64,000 nucleotides of DNA, from NCBI GenBank assembly GCA_015956445.1, contig WIUZ02000015.1, positions 310,001 to 374,000 of the forward strand, in the 5' to 3' direction. Made by a program: the position numbers and the translations under genes. Shown here in pieces: positions 22,832 to 33,463 of the stretch. Numbering within the stretch: position 1 is the stretch's first letter; each line of letters starts with the position of its first letter. Source of the stretch: Thelephora terrestris (taxonomy: Eukaryota > Basidiomycota > Agaricomycetes > Thelephorales > Thelephoraceae). A model generated the notes under the pieces. That model saw nothing but the letters and a program-made list of their open reading frames with translations. It made no database searches and was not told the origin of the DNA.

Positions 22832-23963
22832 ATGCTGCCTCCCATTCCGCTCGAGATATTCGACTTCATCGTCGACCATCTGCACGATGACCCTACTGCG
22901 CTCAAATCGTGTTGTCTAGTTTCCAAATCATGGGTTCCGCGGGCTCGACGATACCTGTTCGCTCAGGTCGAGTTCACCTCACATCGATGCCCCATCCAAT
23001 CATGGATAAACGCCTTTCCGGACCCTTCAAACTCGCCCGGTCATCACACTCGCAGCCTCAATCTTTATGACATCAAGTCAACAAATGCTGCAGGCACGAT
23101 CGCGCCCACCTGGGTCCACCACTTTAGCCAAATCGAAGAATTGACGGTGGCAAACTTTATGTCCCGCAATTTGCTTCCGGTATCCTTCGTTCAGCTACGC
23201 GGATTATCACCTACCCTCAAATCCCTCCACATATTTCACGTATCCGCCCGGCTTTCAGAATTCTTTGACCTTATCTGCTCCTTTCCCCTTCTCGAGAATC
23301 TTTCGTTGCACTTTATCACCACCTGGGGCGACGCCGATAGGTGGTATACTCCTCCAACCTCGCCAAAGCTCACAGGGTCCCTTCACCTGATTGACCCGAG
23401 CCCCTTAGTCACACGCGAATTGTTGGCCTTCCCAATCGGCCCACGTTTCTCCCAAATCGCGGTTTCGTGTCCCGTTGAAAGTGCCAAGCTGGTAGCGGAC
23501 TTGATATCGAAGTGCTCTGACACCTTGGAATATCTCACCGTTGGTTTTGATTATCCAAGTGGGTTCCTGTTTGCTTTTGGGGTTGGTCAGTACCTGACCA
23601 CCACAGATAGCGCCTGGCCTTCTCGACCTCTCTGAAGCCATAAAACTCAAAGAAATGAGGTTTGAATCTGTCGGACTCGACGTTCGGTGGGTCATCACGG
23701 CGCTTCGAACCGCCAAATCCGCAAACCTCCAGAATATCATGATCAAGATCGGTAGTTCCCGAAGCACTCTCGTCAAAACAATCGGAGAAACGCTCCATCG
23801 GGAATGGGAAGACCTCGACCACCTGTTGGACCAATTGTGGACCTCGCGTTCGATTCGACCGAAAGTCACGTATGAGTTAAGGAGGGCGGCGAATGGTTTG
23901 GGAGAGCTTGTTCAAAGTTTTTTGCCGAAACTCGCGAGCAAGGGGGTGATAAACGGGGTCTGA
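22832..23963 (+). CDS. F-box protein gene with a reading-frame break
   Basis: Starts at the ATG giving MLPPIPLEIFDFIVDHLHDD; the F-box core continues LKSCCLVSKSWVPRARRYLF and the rest is Leu-rich. It is a paralogue of the gene at 10889-12313. The frame that reads DTLEYLTVGFDYP closes at 23633, while the expected downstream sequence (SEAIKLKEMRFESVGLD to LASKGVINGV) lies in another frame up to 23963. The paralogue has no intron at this point. Either a short indel broke the gene, or a weak intron from GTTGGT (about 23541) to the acag before 23608, which contains a CTGAC branch motif, restores the frame in phase 0. I cannot decide between a pseudogene and a gene with a poor donor. It sits between the two methyltransferase 3' repeats. 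Confidence 0.65.
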
Positions 23964-24046
23964 AGATGTGGTTGATACCTATAGGACTGCGGTGCTAGAC
24001 ACCGTGAGCATCGTGTTGGATAATTAAATGTATGCTCTCCTTTCGC

Positions 24047-24444
24047 AGCCGATGTCGTTCCTGGTTTGACAGGAGAGACGGTCGGTGGCGAAGATGAGGC
24101 TCGCTCTCAAGGAAGTGGAGCACAAGCTACAGATGGGGGCCCACTTCCTAGCAGCCCGCAAGAGATAAGCTCACCATCGGTCCCCATCTCCTGCGCTTTG
24201 AACCGTGGTCTGACGTGGGCTTTTCCCGCTTATTCAGTTACAAGAACACGGAGGTCATACAAAGCGAGTCCCTTCTTCCAATCAGGGTGGCCCGGCGTGT
24301 TTTCGGTGCTATTGTCCCGGCTTACTGGGGTCTCACTGGTTCCGCGAGCTGGTTGACCAGTTCAATTCAAGGGTGTGCCTAAACCGCCTACGCCCTGTAA
24401 TAGTATCACACCGCTATTACTTTACGTATGCAGTTTAAACTACT
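24047..24444 (+). repeat. Direct repeat copy 2: truncated methyltransferase 3' end
   Basis: Matches 20791-21217, including the last coding exon (AACACGGAGGTCATACAAAG...) and 3' flank. The frame is disrupted and no upstream methyltransferase exons are present, so it is a dead 3' fragment left by duplication. Confidence 0.8.
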
Positions 24445-25639
24445 GTTGCCCCTACGATTTCGCCTGTAGGGTCGGCTGCGACGCGTGGCCTTCTGATGAT
24501 ACTGACCCCGGAAGCCCCATGTTGGTGAGACTGAGATACTCACGGTGTCCCGCTTGCACATGTAGTCTCTTAACCCCAGATTGGTGGAAAGCATTTTTAG
24601 GCAGCTCATAATGATACGGTGCGATTGAGGCGCACACGTTGCCAATGGACGAAACCCGTCAAGAGAGGATGTCCTATCTAGGCAGTGTTTGTCCACCAAC
24701 GGAGATAGTCCAACGCGAAACACCGAAGGCAATGGACGTCGCTGGGGCCGACCACGAGCCCAATATCCGGCCTTGGCTACGGCGCCACTGTAGGAAGGCC
24801 AAGAAGGCACCGTAGCCTGCCCTTCTGGTCATTGTAAGCACACGGGAACAATCACACCACGGTTCTGCTCGAGGAACCAGCGGCCACCCATTGTAGAACA
24901 GGATGTTGAACAAATTCTCCGATAATTAATACAGTTCTATTGAGTGTATGTGGAGACATTCGAGCCTTTCCGCAGCGGACCTGGCTGGGGTTTGATCACG
25001 AGTGACAAAAACTCACATTCCCGATGCCCGAGGGGTCGCGGTCTTGCACGAAGGACCCCAACATCACTGCTGAAGCGACGGGGCGGCGATTCGCTTTTAA
25101 ACGGTTTCCTAGGATAGGTTACATTGGGGGTGAAAATTGCATTCGCAAAGGAAGCTTCCGAAACCGAACAAGGAACGTTCGAGGGTCTTTCCAGAGATGT
25201 CATTATGACTTGGCTTTCCCGCCTGCCGTGCGGGGTTCGGGTGTTTTTCCGTGCAGGACACAGCCTCGGCATTTACTGTAATCATGGGGTGAGAGAACGG
25301 TGGCCGTGGTTGAAATGTGGGTTTCAGGGTCCAATGGAATAGCGTGCCTCCATTGTGTCCAAGAACGGCGCATCCCATGGTCCATCACGGTATCCTGGCA
25401 GGTTGCGCTAAAAGCTGCAAATGATATTCTTCTACGAAAACAATGGATGGCAGACGTCGATAATCAGTGATCTGTTAAAATGATACTGAGCGCAGAACAC
25501 CGTGTCAGGGGTGGTCAACCACGAAGGGAATGGAGACTAGCCTACACTGGGCCGGAGCGTCCCACGGTCGATCACTCGAACCCCATTTCGCGATCGCCAC
25601 GCTTTCGCGGACGCCCACCACGGTCATTGGGTCGATTTG
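24445..25639. other. Unassigned intergenic sequence upstream of the FunK1 gene
   Basis: No gene or repeat that I can support. Confidence 0.35.
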
Positions 25640-25647
25640 TATAAAAA
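25640..25647 (+). promoter_or_regulatory. TATA box of the FunK1 gene
   Basis: The sequence tataaaaa lies about 40 bp upstream of the ATG at 25686. Confidence 0.4.
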
Positions 25648-25685
25648 CCCATACAATGTAAGCACGCTCCTCCGCAATTTCTCAG

Positions 25686-26193
25686 ATGTCCACAATGTCC
25701 ACTTACGACCGACCGACTACTCCCCCTCAAGACCTGAGGAAGCTAGAGGCTCACCTCAAGTCTCAACTGTCCACAAGGCCAAACAAAGGCTCGAGTACCT
25801 CCAGACAACTCCTAACAAAGATACAGTGAGTTTGCTATGTGTCAATGATTGTCTGCGGGATCTTGACTTTCTTCTTATAGAAAGACACCCGCCAAATCTG
25901 GAATAAAGGTTGACATGGCGCAACAGAAGGAGTGCAAACTAGAGGACATGATCCAGTTCCTCCTTGCTCTTTGCCATCTGGACAAGACTTCAACAGCTCC
26001 TGTCGCTCATGACGCAGTTGTGGATAGATGTTATGAAGACTGCTTGAGCATTGCAACCCTACTTGCTAAGTCGACCGAGTTGAGCGAGAAGCTGGAAATC
26101 TAGTACGTGGGCCAGTTCCATCTGAAAGTCTCTGTGTTGTTGACCATTTTTATACATTAGTAAATCGTTGACATCCGTCCATGAGTGTCATAT
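25686..26193 (+). pseudogene. FunK1 block 1 (exons 1-2 and start of exon 3)
   Basis: Exons 25686-25825, 25881-26102 and 26161-26193, with standard introns (gtgagt...tatag; gtacgt...attag). The product starts MSTMSTYDRPTTPPQD and has a helical segment (LEDMIQFLLALCHLD). It ends at target sequence catat, where the chromovirus begins. Confidence 0.8.
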
Positions 26194-26380
26194 TGTAAGT
26201 TGCGCGTAGCGCAACGTGAGCTTAGAGTTCCTTCGGGATGAACCAGAATCCGCAATGGATTACTAAGTCAACGTAGGAAGGTAAAAAAGCTATCGATCAT
26301 CTACCTACCGATGATCCATACATACGAATACTATACTATCTTTTCCCACGAGTGTGATGGCGTAAGCCGTCCGGCTTACA
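26194..26380 (-). repeat. Chromovirus LTR (3' LTR in element orientation)
   Basis: 187 bp, plus-strand ends TGTAAGTTGCG...GGCTTACA; appears identical to 45178-45364. Contains an internal inverted motif (gcgcgtagcgc) near its start. Confidence 0.95.
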
Positions 26381-26457
26381 CCCTCCCCGGCAAACAAGAA
26401 TTTATCGAGAGATGTACTTACTTGTTCCGTAGTACGTTTGCCTGCAATCGAGTCCAA

Positions 26458-27783
26458 TTACGATTGCGGCCTGGGTCTGTAAAGTTCCTCCTCTCCCCAG
26501 TCGAGCTTCTCGTCCTCTGGGGTCATGGTCCTTCGGGTTCCCTCCGAAGTACTTGGGGTTACTGACTCTAGTGGCGGCACCACGTCTTCGTCCTCCTCCA
26601 TGGGAGTTCCTACTGGGTCGTCCAGATAGCCGCCTGTCGAGTCGTCCATCGGCAGTTCCGCCGAGTCGTCTTGGGGTGTCGCTAATCGGCTGCTCTCCTC
26701 CCAAGTCTCTTCTCCTCTCGTGGCGTCCTCCACGAATTGGCGATCTTCGGGGTGTGAGATGTCGCCAGGGTACAGAATGAAGAATAAGCGACCAAGGTTG
26801 GTAGTGGGTGTGATCCTTGACTGATGTCGTGCCCAGTCGCGGAGGTAGGATCGAGCATATCCCCTAACGGTGTCGCGATAGAACCAGGGTTCGGTTATCC
26901 CTGATCGGGTAAGGTGTTCTACGATGTCGATGGGGGCGATTTCGTGTGGGTCCTCAACCGTTGCTAGGAACGGTTGCTTGTATGGCTGTTCGGGAATGAA
27001 TCGCTCGTTCATGCTCCGGAATACTCCTGGCTCGAGGATGATTGCGACAGTTCCCCGGAAGAATGCTGTTTCGAGCGCTTTCCATGGGCGTTGTTGGTCG
27101 ACTGGGTCGCGTCGGCCAGGTGGTCGGTTGCCCCCATAGAAGATACGTCCAATGGAGAGGTATACGTTTAGGTCATCCAGGCTGACCGGTTGTGAGCCCC
27201 ATTGTCTGACTCCTCGTGGTCGTATCGAGGGGTTTTCGCGAACCGCGTCCGGCCAATCCTGTGGCCTGGAGAACATTGGACCTCCCGTCCCCCCTTCTTG
27301 AAAATTGTTCCCGAGAGGGAGGAATCGCGGGTGGATATCAATCGGGCGAACCGCCACTGTAGGTGGGAGAGGTACGCCCTCTCTGAATATGACCGTTCTG
27401 CCACGGTTGTCTCCTGCGGCGCGTGTGGGCGATCTTCGCGGTGCACCCTCAATCCGTTCTGCCAGGGATCGAGGCCGGCTGCTATCGCCGGGATGGAGAG
27501 GCTCGGCGATGGGCTGCCCCTCGTCTGGTTGGACGTATTGTGCCATACGTTCCCTGAGGTCGTTGATTTCACCCTGGAACATCAGGTTTTCCATCTCCAA
27601 GGCCCTGCCGATGAGGACTTGGCCCTGGAGGCGAAGGCGTAGCGCCTGATCAGTAGTGCTGTCCGCACTCTCGAAAGCGGGTTGGGTGAAAGGGGTTCCT
27701 CCCCTTCCTCTTCCCATACGACTAGACCAACTACGAGGTGGTCTAGAAGGTCCACGGTACGGTTGACGGCCACGATGGTACAT
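26458..27783 (-). CDS. Extra 441-aa reading frame of the chromovirus, between pol and 3' LTR
   Basis: Open frame on the element's coding strand in the position where other Ty3-like elements carry a third gene. It begins MYHRGRQPYRGPSRPP (Arg/Gly/Pro-rich, possibly nucleic-acid binding), has a predicted helical stretch (ALRLRLQGQVLIGRALEMEN) and a long middle part without Cys clusters, then an acidic Ser/Thr-rich tail. I see no signal peptide and no membrane segment, so it does not look like an envelope protein. I do not recognise it. Its uninterrupted length fits a young element. Confidence 0.55.
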   Translation of the reverse strand: MYHRGRQPYRGPSRPPRSWSSRMGRGRGGTPFTQPAFESADSTTDQALRLRLQGQVLIGRALEMENLMFQGEINDLRERMAQYVQPDEGQPIAEPLHPGDSSRPRSLAERIEGAPRRSPTRAAGDNRGRTVIFREGVPLPPTVAVRPIDIHPRFLPLGNNFQEGGTGGPMFSRPQDWPDAVRENPSIRPRGVRQWGSQPVSLDDLNVYLSIGRIFYGGNRPPGRRDPVDQQRPWKALETAFFRGTVAIILEPGVFRSMNERFIPEQPYKQPFLATVEDPHEIAPIDIVEHLTRSGITEPWFYRDTVRGYARSYLRDWARHQSRITPTTNLGRLFFILYPGDISHPEDRQFVEDATRGEETWEESSRLATPQDDSAELPMDDSTGGYLDDPVGTPMEEDEDVVPPLESVTPSTSEGTRRTMTPEDEKLDWGEEELYRPRPQS

Positions 27784-27875
27784 GGCGTCGAGGCGAGGTC
27801 AGATAAGAGTTTCGGTTTCCCTGTCGCACATGGCCCTCCTTATATATGTGCCCCCCGGCTCACGTGCATTGCGAA

Positions 27876-30800
27876 TTACTCGCGTGCCTTTCCACTGTGG
27901 CGCGCTAGTTTCCGCCAATCGGAAACGCCATGCAGGGCAAGGTATTCGTCCAACGCCGCAAGGTCCTTGCAGTGCTCGTACGGCTCCCACGTCGTGTCAC
28001 CTAGTGACCACTGCACATTGAAAGATATCCTCCTCCCTTGCCACGCATGCCCGGTAATCGCGTCGACATACCACTCCTCGTCCTCAGGAGTTCCATAATC
28101 GTAATAGAATTTCGCCTCCCTCCCTGGGAACAATGTGTCATCATTCTCCAGGTACGGCCGCAACCGGTCCGCGTGAAACCGGTTTCGAATGTGGCGAGAT
28201 TTCATCTCTCCCGGTAATTCCAATTGGTAGTTGGATGTACGCCCATCCACTCCCGTTATCGCGAACGGCCCGATAAACTTGGGCAACAATTTCCGTACTC
28301 GTCCTTTCGGCATCGCCAAGTAATCAGTCGATAGCCACACCCGATCCCCGACGTCGTACGTGGGTTCCCTTCTGCGCCGTTTATTTGCGTGGTAAATCTG
28401 ATTGACCCGGGCGGCTATGATTGTGTCATGTGCTTCCAGAAGGTACGATTGCGCTTTCTCCGCATAATGCCGGACCCCCGGCTTAAACGATGCCGGTACC
28501 CGGTCGATCAGCCCCCGCAGTGTGGGGATGTATCCGTAGTTCAGCTCGAACGGCGCATGACCCGTCGATTTGTTCTCCGCTGAATTAATGGCGAACTCCA
28601 CCATGGGGAGTTTCTCGCACCAGTCGCCCTGGTCTGGCCTAATCACCGCTCGCAAGACCGAGTTAACAACTCGATTCATTCTCTCCGTGGCTCCATCCGT
28701 TTGAGGGTGGAACGAAGTTGACATCATCAACTTTGTTCCTAAAAGTCGGTGTACTTCGGTCCAGAATGCCGAAGTAAATCGGGGGTCCCGATCCGACACA
28801 ATCGAGCTCGCGATGCCATGAAGTCTGACGATCTCCTTCAGATACCTCTCTGCCACCTCCATCGCCGTTGCGCTGGTTTTCAGCGCAACCAGGTGCACCA
28901 TGGACGTTAGTCGATCGACTACTACCCAGATAAAGTTATACCCCTCAGGCGAGGGGGGTAACGGCCCGATGAAATCCATCCCGATGGATTCCCATGGTCG
29001 AGACGGGATCGGGAGGGGGTGAAGCAATCCCATTGGTCGTTGGGTGCTCGGTTTTACCGCTTGACAAGTCCCACACGTCGAACAGTACTTGGCAACGTCT
29101 TTCGAAAGGGTACTCCACCAGTAAAATCTGTGGACGTACTTGCTGGTGCGTTCGTTCCCAGCATGCCCGATGGTGTGGTGGGCTTGGTCGATTATCAATT
29201 CCGTTAATTTGCGCGATTTATGCATCGCGCGCGGGATACACAGAACGGGTAGTCCCTCCGTTCTATCCATGTATAACAGGCCCTGTTGCCACCGGAATCG
29301 GCTGAATTGATCTGGATTCTCTCTGATTTTCACGAACAGGGGGTCCTCACTATACCCTGCTCGAACGGCCTCCAGGAACCCGTCCGCAGCCGTCATTACC
29401 TGTGAGAGTGAATTTCCCACTTCCGGCGATTGGTTATCCTCCAGCGTGACCAATTCCGGGTGTTTGTCCCGAGATATTGTTGGTCTCGTGGCCAGCTTCA
29501 CCGGTTTAGGTGTTCGCGTTCGTAGTGCCCGCACAGTGGCCTGTGGCTTGAGTCCGTGTGGGAGGTCTTCTCCCTCCGGGTCCAATTGTAAGTCAGCAGA
29601 TACATATTGATGGTCTGCGTGCTGTTCTCCCGGTCGGTCCGACGAGTAGTATCTCGATAGGCAATCTGCCACGATATTATATTGGCCCTTCACGTAGACC
29701 ACCTCGAAGTCGAAGCGACTGAGGTACTCCGCCCATCGGGTCTGCCTTCCCGATAGGTGTTTCTGCTTCGAGAAAAACTCGAGCGATTGGTGGTCCGTGA
29801 TCACTGTGAATTTCCGGCCAATCAGTTTGTCTTCCCACTTAGTCAGCGCCTCGAGGATTGCAAGTGTCTCCATTTCGAACACTCGATAGTTTTGTTGCGC
29901 CTCTTTGAACTTGCGTGACATAAATCCAGCGGGTCGGCAATTCTCCCAGGATTTCCCCTGTCCATAGAACGCTCCCACACCCGAGGCTGACGCATCGCAG
30001 ATTACCCATATCGGGTCCTCTGCTTTGGGGTCAATTGGCTTTAAGATCGGCGTCTTTGCCGCCAATGCTTTCACCTCAGCGAAGCATTTATCATGAATTG
30101 GCCTCCACATAAATTCATGGCCATTCCTCGTGATCGCCGACAGGGGAGCCGTGTATACCGAAACATTCGGCATAAAGTGTTGGATGTATTGTATTAATCC
30201 AAGGAATCTTTGGACATCGTGGTACGTTCGGGGTGTCCTCCAGTTCAGGATCTGCGTCATTTTCGATGAATCTGCATGGATCCCCTGATCGTCTATGACG
30301 TGTCCAAGACAATCCATTTTCTTTGAAAAGAAGTCACACTTCTTTGGGTTGAGCACCATCTTGGCTCGACGAAGTCGGTCAATCACCAATTGAATATGCT
30401 CCTGGTGCTCCTCGACCGAGTCCGAAAATATGAATATGTCGTCCAAGTAAGCGTACACAAAGTTCCCGATGAAGTCTCGGAACAAATGTGTGATGAATCT
30501 CTGAAATGTAGAGGGCGCGTTGCAGTCGCCCTGCTGCATGACGTTGCTCGCAAACGTGCCAGCAATTGTTGAGAACGAAGTTTTCCAGACATCCTCTGGC
30601 TCCACCCGTATTAGTTCATAGGCGTTCGATATGTCGCATTTCGAACGGTATCGGGCCCCTGCCACCGCGTGTCGGATAGCATCCTGGTCCGGCATCGGCG
30701 TCAAATCCTTGTGGGTATTTAAGTTCTGTTCCCTCAGATCAAACACCGTCCTGAGTTCGTTCTGATTTTTCGCGCTCTTCGGTATACACAGCATCGGGGT

Positions 30801-31130
30801 TGCCCTTGTTGCTGTAATCGGTACCCACCAGCCTGCTCTTGTGTATCGTTCAATCTTTGCCATTAAGGCTGGTTTGAACGCATCGGGACATTTAGGTTGC
30901 CGGTGATGGTACACCTTTGATTCGTCAATCAAAGGTATCCTATGATTGATTTCCCGTAAGGGGGGTAATTCATCGGGTTGGTTTACGAACAGCCCTTCGC
31001 ACGTCTGTGTCCACTCGTTCCTCAGTCGTGGGATGTCCAAATCGGACATCCGTTCCTTTTTTGGCTCTGCGTTCATCGCCGCTACTCTCACTGTGCCCTC
31101 CCCCTGCGAGATCACGCCCAGATCTCCCAT
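27876..31130 (-). CDS. pol: Chromovirus pol: reverse transcriptase, RNase H, integrase, chromodomain
   Basis: Domains in order: reverse transcriptase with the catalytic YLDD (FVYAYLDDIFIFS), preceded by CDISNAYELIRVEP; RNase H (VICDASASGVGAFYGQG; FEMETLAILEAL; FTVITDHQSLEFF); integrase zinc region with HHTIGHAGNERT and CSTCGTCQAVK; integrase core (SIGMDFIGPLP, IVSDRDPRFTSAFW, NSAENKSTGHAPFELNYG); and a C-terminal chromodomain (ISFNVQWSLGDTTWEPYEHC). The chromodomain places it in the chromovirus lineage, which targets integration through chromatin marks. Open throughout its 1084 codons. Confidence 0.92.
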   Translation of the reverse strand: MGDLGVISQGEGTVRVAAMNAEPKKERMSDLDIPRLRNEWTQTCEGLFVNQPDELPPLREINHRIPLIDESKVYHHRQPKCPDAFKPALMAKIERYTRAGWWVPITATRATPMLCIPKSAKNQNELRTVFDLREQNLNTHKDLTPMPDQDAIRHAVAGARYRSKCDISNAYELIRVEPEDVWKTSFSTIAGTFASNVMQQGDCNAPSTFQRFITHLFRDFIGNFVYAYLDDIFIFSDSVEEHQEHIQLVIDRLRRAKMVLNPKKCDFFSKKMDCLGHVIDDQGIHADSSKMTQILNWRTPRTYHDVQRFLGLIQYIQHFMPNVSVYTAPLSAITRNGHEFMWRPIHDKCFAEVKALAAKTPILKPIDPKAEDPIWVICDASASGVGAFYGQGKSWENCRPAGFMSRKFKEAQQNYRVFEMETLAILEALTKWEDKLIGRKFTVITDHQSLEFFSKQKHLSGRQTRWAEYLSRFDFEVVYVKGQYNIVADCLSRYYSSDRPGEQHADHQYVSADLQLDPEGEDLPHGLKPQATVRALRTRTPKPVKLATRPTISRDKHPELVTLEDNQSPEVGNSLSQVMTAADGFLEAVRAGYSEDPLFVKIRENPDQFSRFRWQQGLLYMDRTEGLPVLCIPRAMHKSRKLTELIIDQAHHTIGHAGNERTSKYVHRFYWWSTLSKDVAKYCSTCGTCQAVKPSTQRPMGLLHPLPIPSRPWESIGMDFIGPLPPSPEGYNFIWVVVDRLTSMVHLVALKTSATAMEVAERYLKEIVRLHGIASSIVSDRDPRFTSAFWTEVHRLLGTKLMMSTSFHPQTDGATERMNRVVNSVLRAVIRPDQGDWCEKLPMVEFAINSAENKSTGHAPFELNYGYIPTLRGLIDRVPASFKPGVRHYAEKAQSYLLEAHDTIIAARVNQIYHANKRRRREPTYDVGDRVWLSTDYLAMPKGRVRKLLPKFIGPFAITGVDGRTSNYQLELPGEMKSRHIRNRFHADRLRPYLENDDTLFPGREAKFYYDYGTPEDEEWYVDAITGHAWQGRRISFNVQWSLGDTTWEPYEHCKDLAALDEYLALHGVSDWRKLARHSGKARE

Positions 31131-31199
31131 TCCACCTTCGCTGCCATGATCCTGCGGGGTACTGTCCAGCGATACGCTCCCACTCGCCCCCGAGTGTAG

Positions 31200-32413
31200 T
31201 CAGTGCGCCTGCCGATTCTCCCCGCCATCCCGACGAGCATCGCGACTCCTCAACAAGGTGGCCTCCTCTTCGGGCAGGAGGGCCCGAATCGCCATGTCAC
31301 TGACGATTATCAGGTTGGATTCGAAGTCCAATCGGATCCCAAACCGCCGCATAAACGGCGCTCCAAGGATAGCATCGTACCGGTCGATATTGACCACGTC
31401 CAGGTAATACTTCTCCTCCACTCTGTTCCCAAACTCTACTAAGGTCTTGACCCCATAGTTAATCGACGCCCGACTTCCAACAGTCCCCAACTGCAGCGGG
31501 ACTGGTTTATCGAGCGTGTGTATGCGGGTGTTGCTGACTCGTGCGAAATCCGGGCTAATCGCGTCCGTCGAGCTCCCAGAATCGAATAAAGTGAACGCCT
31601 CCATCCCATTGATATTGACATAGGTTGCAAGGCAACTCTCATACGCCTTTGACCGCCGTGGACGATCAATCTTTGAGTTCATGGTCGCACGCGCCGGGTT
31701 CTCCTTCTGGATCGCGACCACCTTATTACGCATCGCTCGTACATACACCGCGTCACCCCCCTCATTATCCGACGTCGTGACCTTCGCCAACATCCGATTC
31801 AATTGAGGGTCGCCATCGTGGCTATGAAGGGAACCTTCTCCCTCGGCGGCGGAGTCCCATTGGGAACCGTCGTCCCATTCCTCCCTGCCATCCAATTCCT
31901 CAGATGACTCGTTGGCCACACTAGTCTTGTCGTCCGCGTCTGAAATCCGTGCCGCCTTCAACTGGGGGCGGTCTCGGAGTTGGCGACCCTGACCACCGTT
32001 CTTCTCGAACATCGGGCAATTCGGGTCGTTCGAATAGTGACCTTTCCCTTGACAACGGAAACAGGTCACATCCTTTGTCGGGCCCTTTCCTTTTGCCGCA
32101 CGATCATCCACCTTCCTCTCACCCCATCGTTGGCGATCCTGTTGTGGTGCTGGTGGACGCTGTGCTCCGTAGGCTCGATCCCTCCCACCAAATTGGGGTC
32201 GGTTTATCTTGCGTTGTCCCGGACCATCCGCTTTACGGTGTTCCTCCATTACCGCGGCGTTCACGGTCTTGGTTACATTCTCTGCCTCCTCAAGTTCGTG
32301 CAACTTGGCCACGAAGTGCTTGAGGCGGTGCCTCGTAGGGTCCAGTCGCTCCCGTAAAGTGAGTCTTCGACTGGCGTCTACCGGTAGACCGGCTAAGAAC
32401 CTGACAATCATGG
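31200..32413 (-). CDS. gag-pr: Chromovirus gag C-terminal part and aspartic protease
   Basis: Open region with a nucleocapsid zinc knuckle (CFRCQGKGHYSNDPNC) followed by a retropepsin-like protease whose active site reads FTLFDSGSSTDAISPDF, then VGSRASINYGVKTLVEFG and IDRYDAILGAPFM. It ends shortly before pol begins (31130), so pol is probably made by read-through or reinitiation, as is usual in this family. Upstream it abuts the Copia element. Confidence 0.85.
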
Positions 32414-32762
32414 TGTTGAACCAAAGGTCTGTGCCCGGCAACGGGTCAACCGGCTCTACCGCTTCGTGCGAGAGCTGATGCCGGAGAGCGCTGAATAAGC
32501 GACCCGAAGGGACGGTGTCACATCAGTGACCCGATCGATCGGTATGACGCGCGCGTGCCTTAAGCCGCCGCACGGACCATGCATCAGTCACACTGTATAG
32601 ATGTGACGTTAATAGAGTAGATAGTATATATACCCCTCATGTGTCCATAGATCAATCAATCGCTTCTCTCTCTCTCCCACTTGCACTACTATATCTTCCC
32701 CTCTCAGGTAAGAACTAGAGTACGCCATGTAGTAGTATAGAATATACTCTACCTGCTCAACA
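32414..32762 (+). repeat. Copia 5' LTR
   Basis: 349 bp; contains a TATA-like agtatatata near 32624 followed by a TC-rich tract and a GT-rich splice-like site (caggtaagaact) near its end. Confidence 0.95.
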
Positions 32763-32774
32763 GGTTATGAGCCC
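32763..32774 (+). promoter_or_regulatory. Copia primer-binding site (half initiator tRNA-Met type)
   Basis: GGTTATGAGCCC starts at the base after the LTR and is complementary to GGGCUCAUAACC, the anticodon arm (CAU) of eukaryotic initiator tRNA-Met. Priming by a cleaved half of this tRNA is known for Drosophila copia and relatives. Confidence 0.7.
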
Positions 32775-32955
32775 GGGCTACGCCCTGTGTTCCAAGCTGC
32801 GCCTCTATGGCTGCGCTGTGAACAGGCTCTGATCTTACCTTAGTGCGCCCTCTGTGGCTGCCACTGCGCTATCCAGGCTTGACTGTCTACCTGCTTAGAA
32901 AGCGCTATTCACCACGTTCTTTTTGATTTGTAGGCTTACCCCTCATCAAAAGAAT

Positions 32956-33141
32956 ATGGAAAACGAACCTACCCTCATCGACCAAACGCCACCTCCAAAG
33001 GAGCTTAGAGCGCTGGACTTGGGAAAAGGGGATAACCTCAGGATGCGTATTAGATACGTACTAGAGGAGATGACAAAGCGCGCCCAAGAAGGCGGACCAC
33101 GACGAGTCATACGTCGCGTCCCTAAGCAGTACTTCTTTTAG
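32956..33141 (+). CDS. Small leader reading frame of the Copia element (61 aa)
   Basis: ATG-initiated frame MENEPTLIDQTPPPKEL... in the leader between the primer site and gag-pol, ending RRVPKQYFF. It is polar and basic at the end and not recognised. It may be chance, a regulatory upstream frame, or a small accessory product. Confidence 0.3.
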   Translation: MENEPTLIDQTPPPKELRALDLGKGDNLRMRIRYVLEEMTKRAQEGGPRRVIRRVPKQYFF

Positions 33142-33463
33142 ACATGTCAATAAACCTTCGCCTATCCACTGCGCAGGAAGGGGACTTAGAACAAAAAAGT
33201 CAAAACCCCAAAAGGGATGAAACAGTGATTGGCTAAGCTGAGCACAACACACATTCGTAGACCCCATAAGGGGAGGGTAGTCGATTAACATCTGCCGACG
33301 GTGTGGACTGAGGCAACATGCAATAAACCCCTCACTAAAGTAATCCCTAAAAGGGAAAGACTAATTCTTCCCTCTTTCATTGCATTTGGCATAGAAGCGT
33401 TCATTAACTGATGACTCTTATTTTTGGGCGTAGGCACTTCCACCCCCCAAAAACCAAAGAAAC

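Noticed and set aside
26458-27783. Envelope gene in the chromovirus
   Set aside because: No signal peptide, furin-like site or membrane helix is visible in the 441-aa frame.
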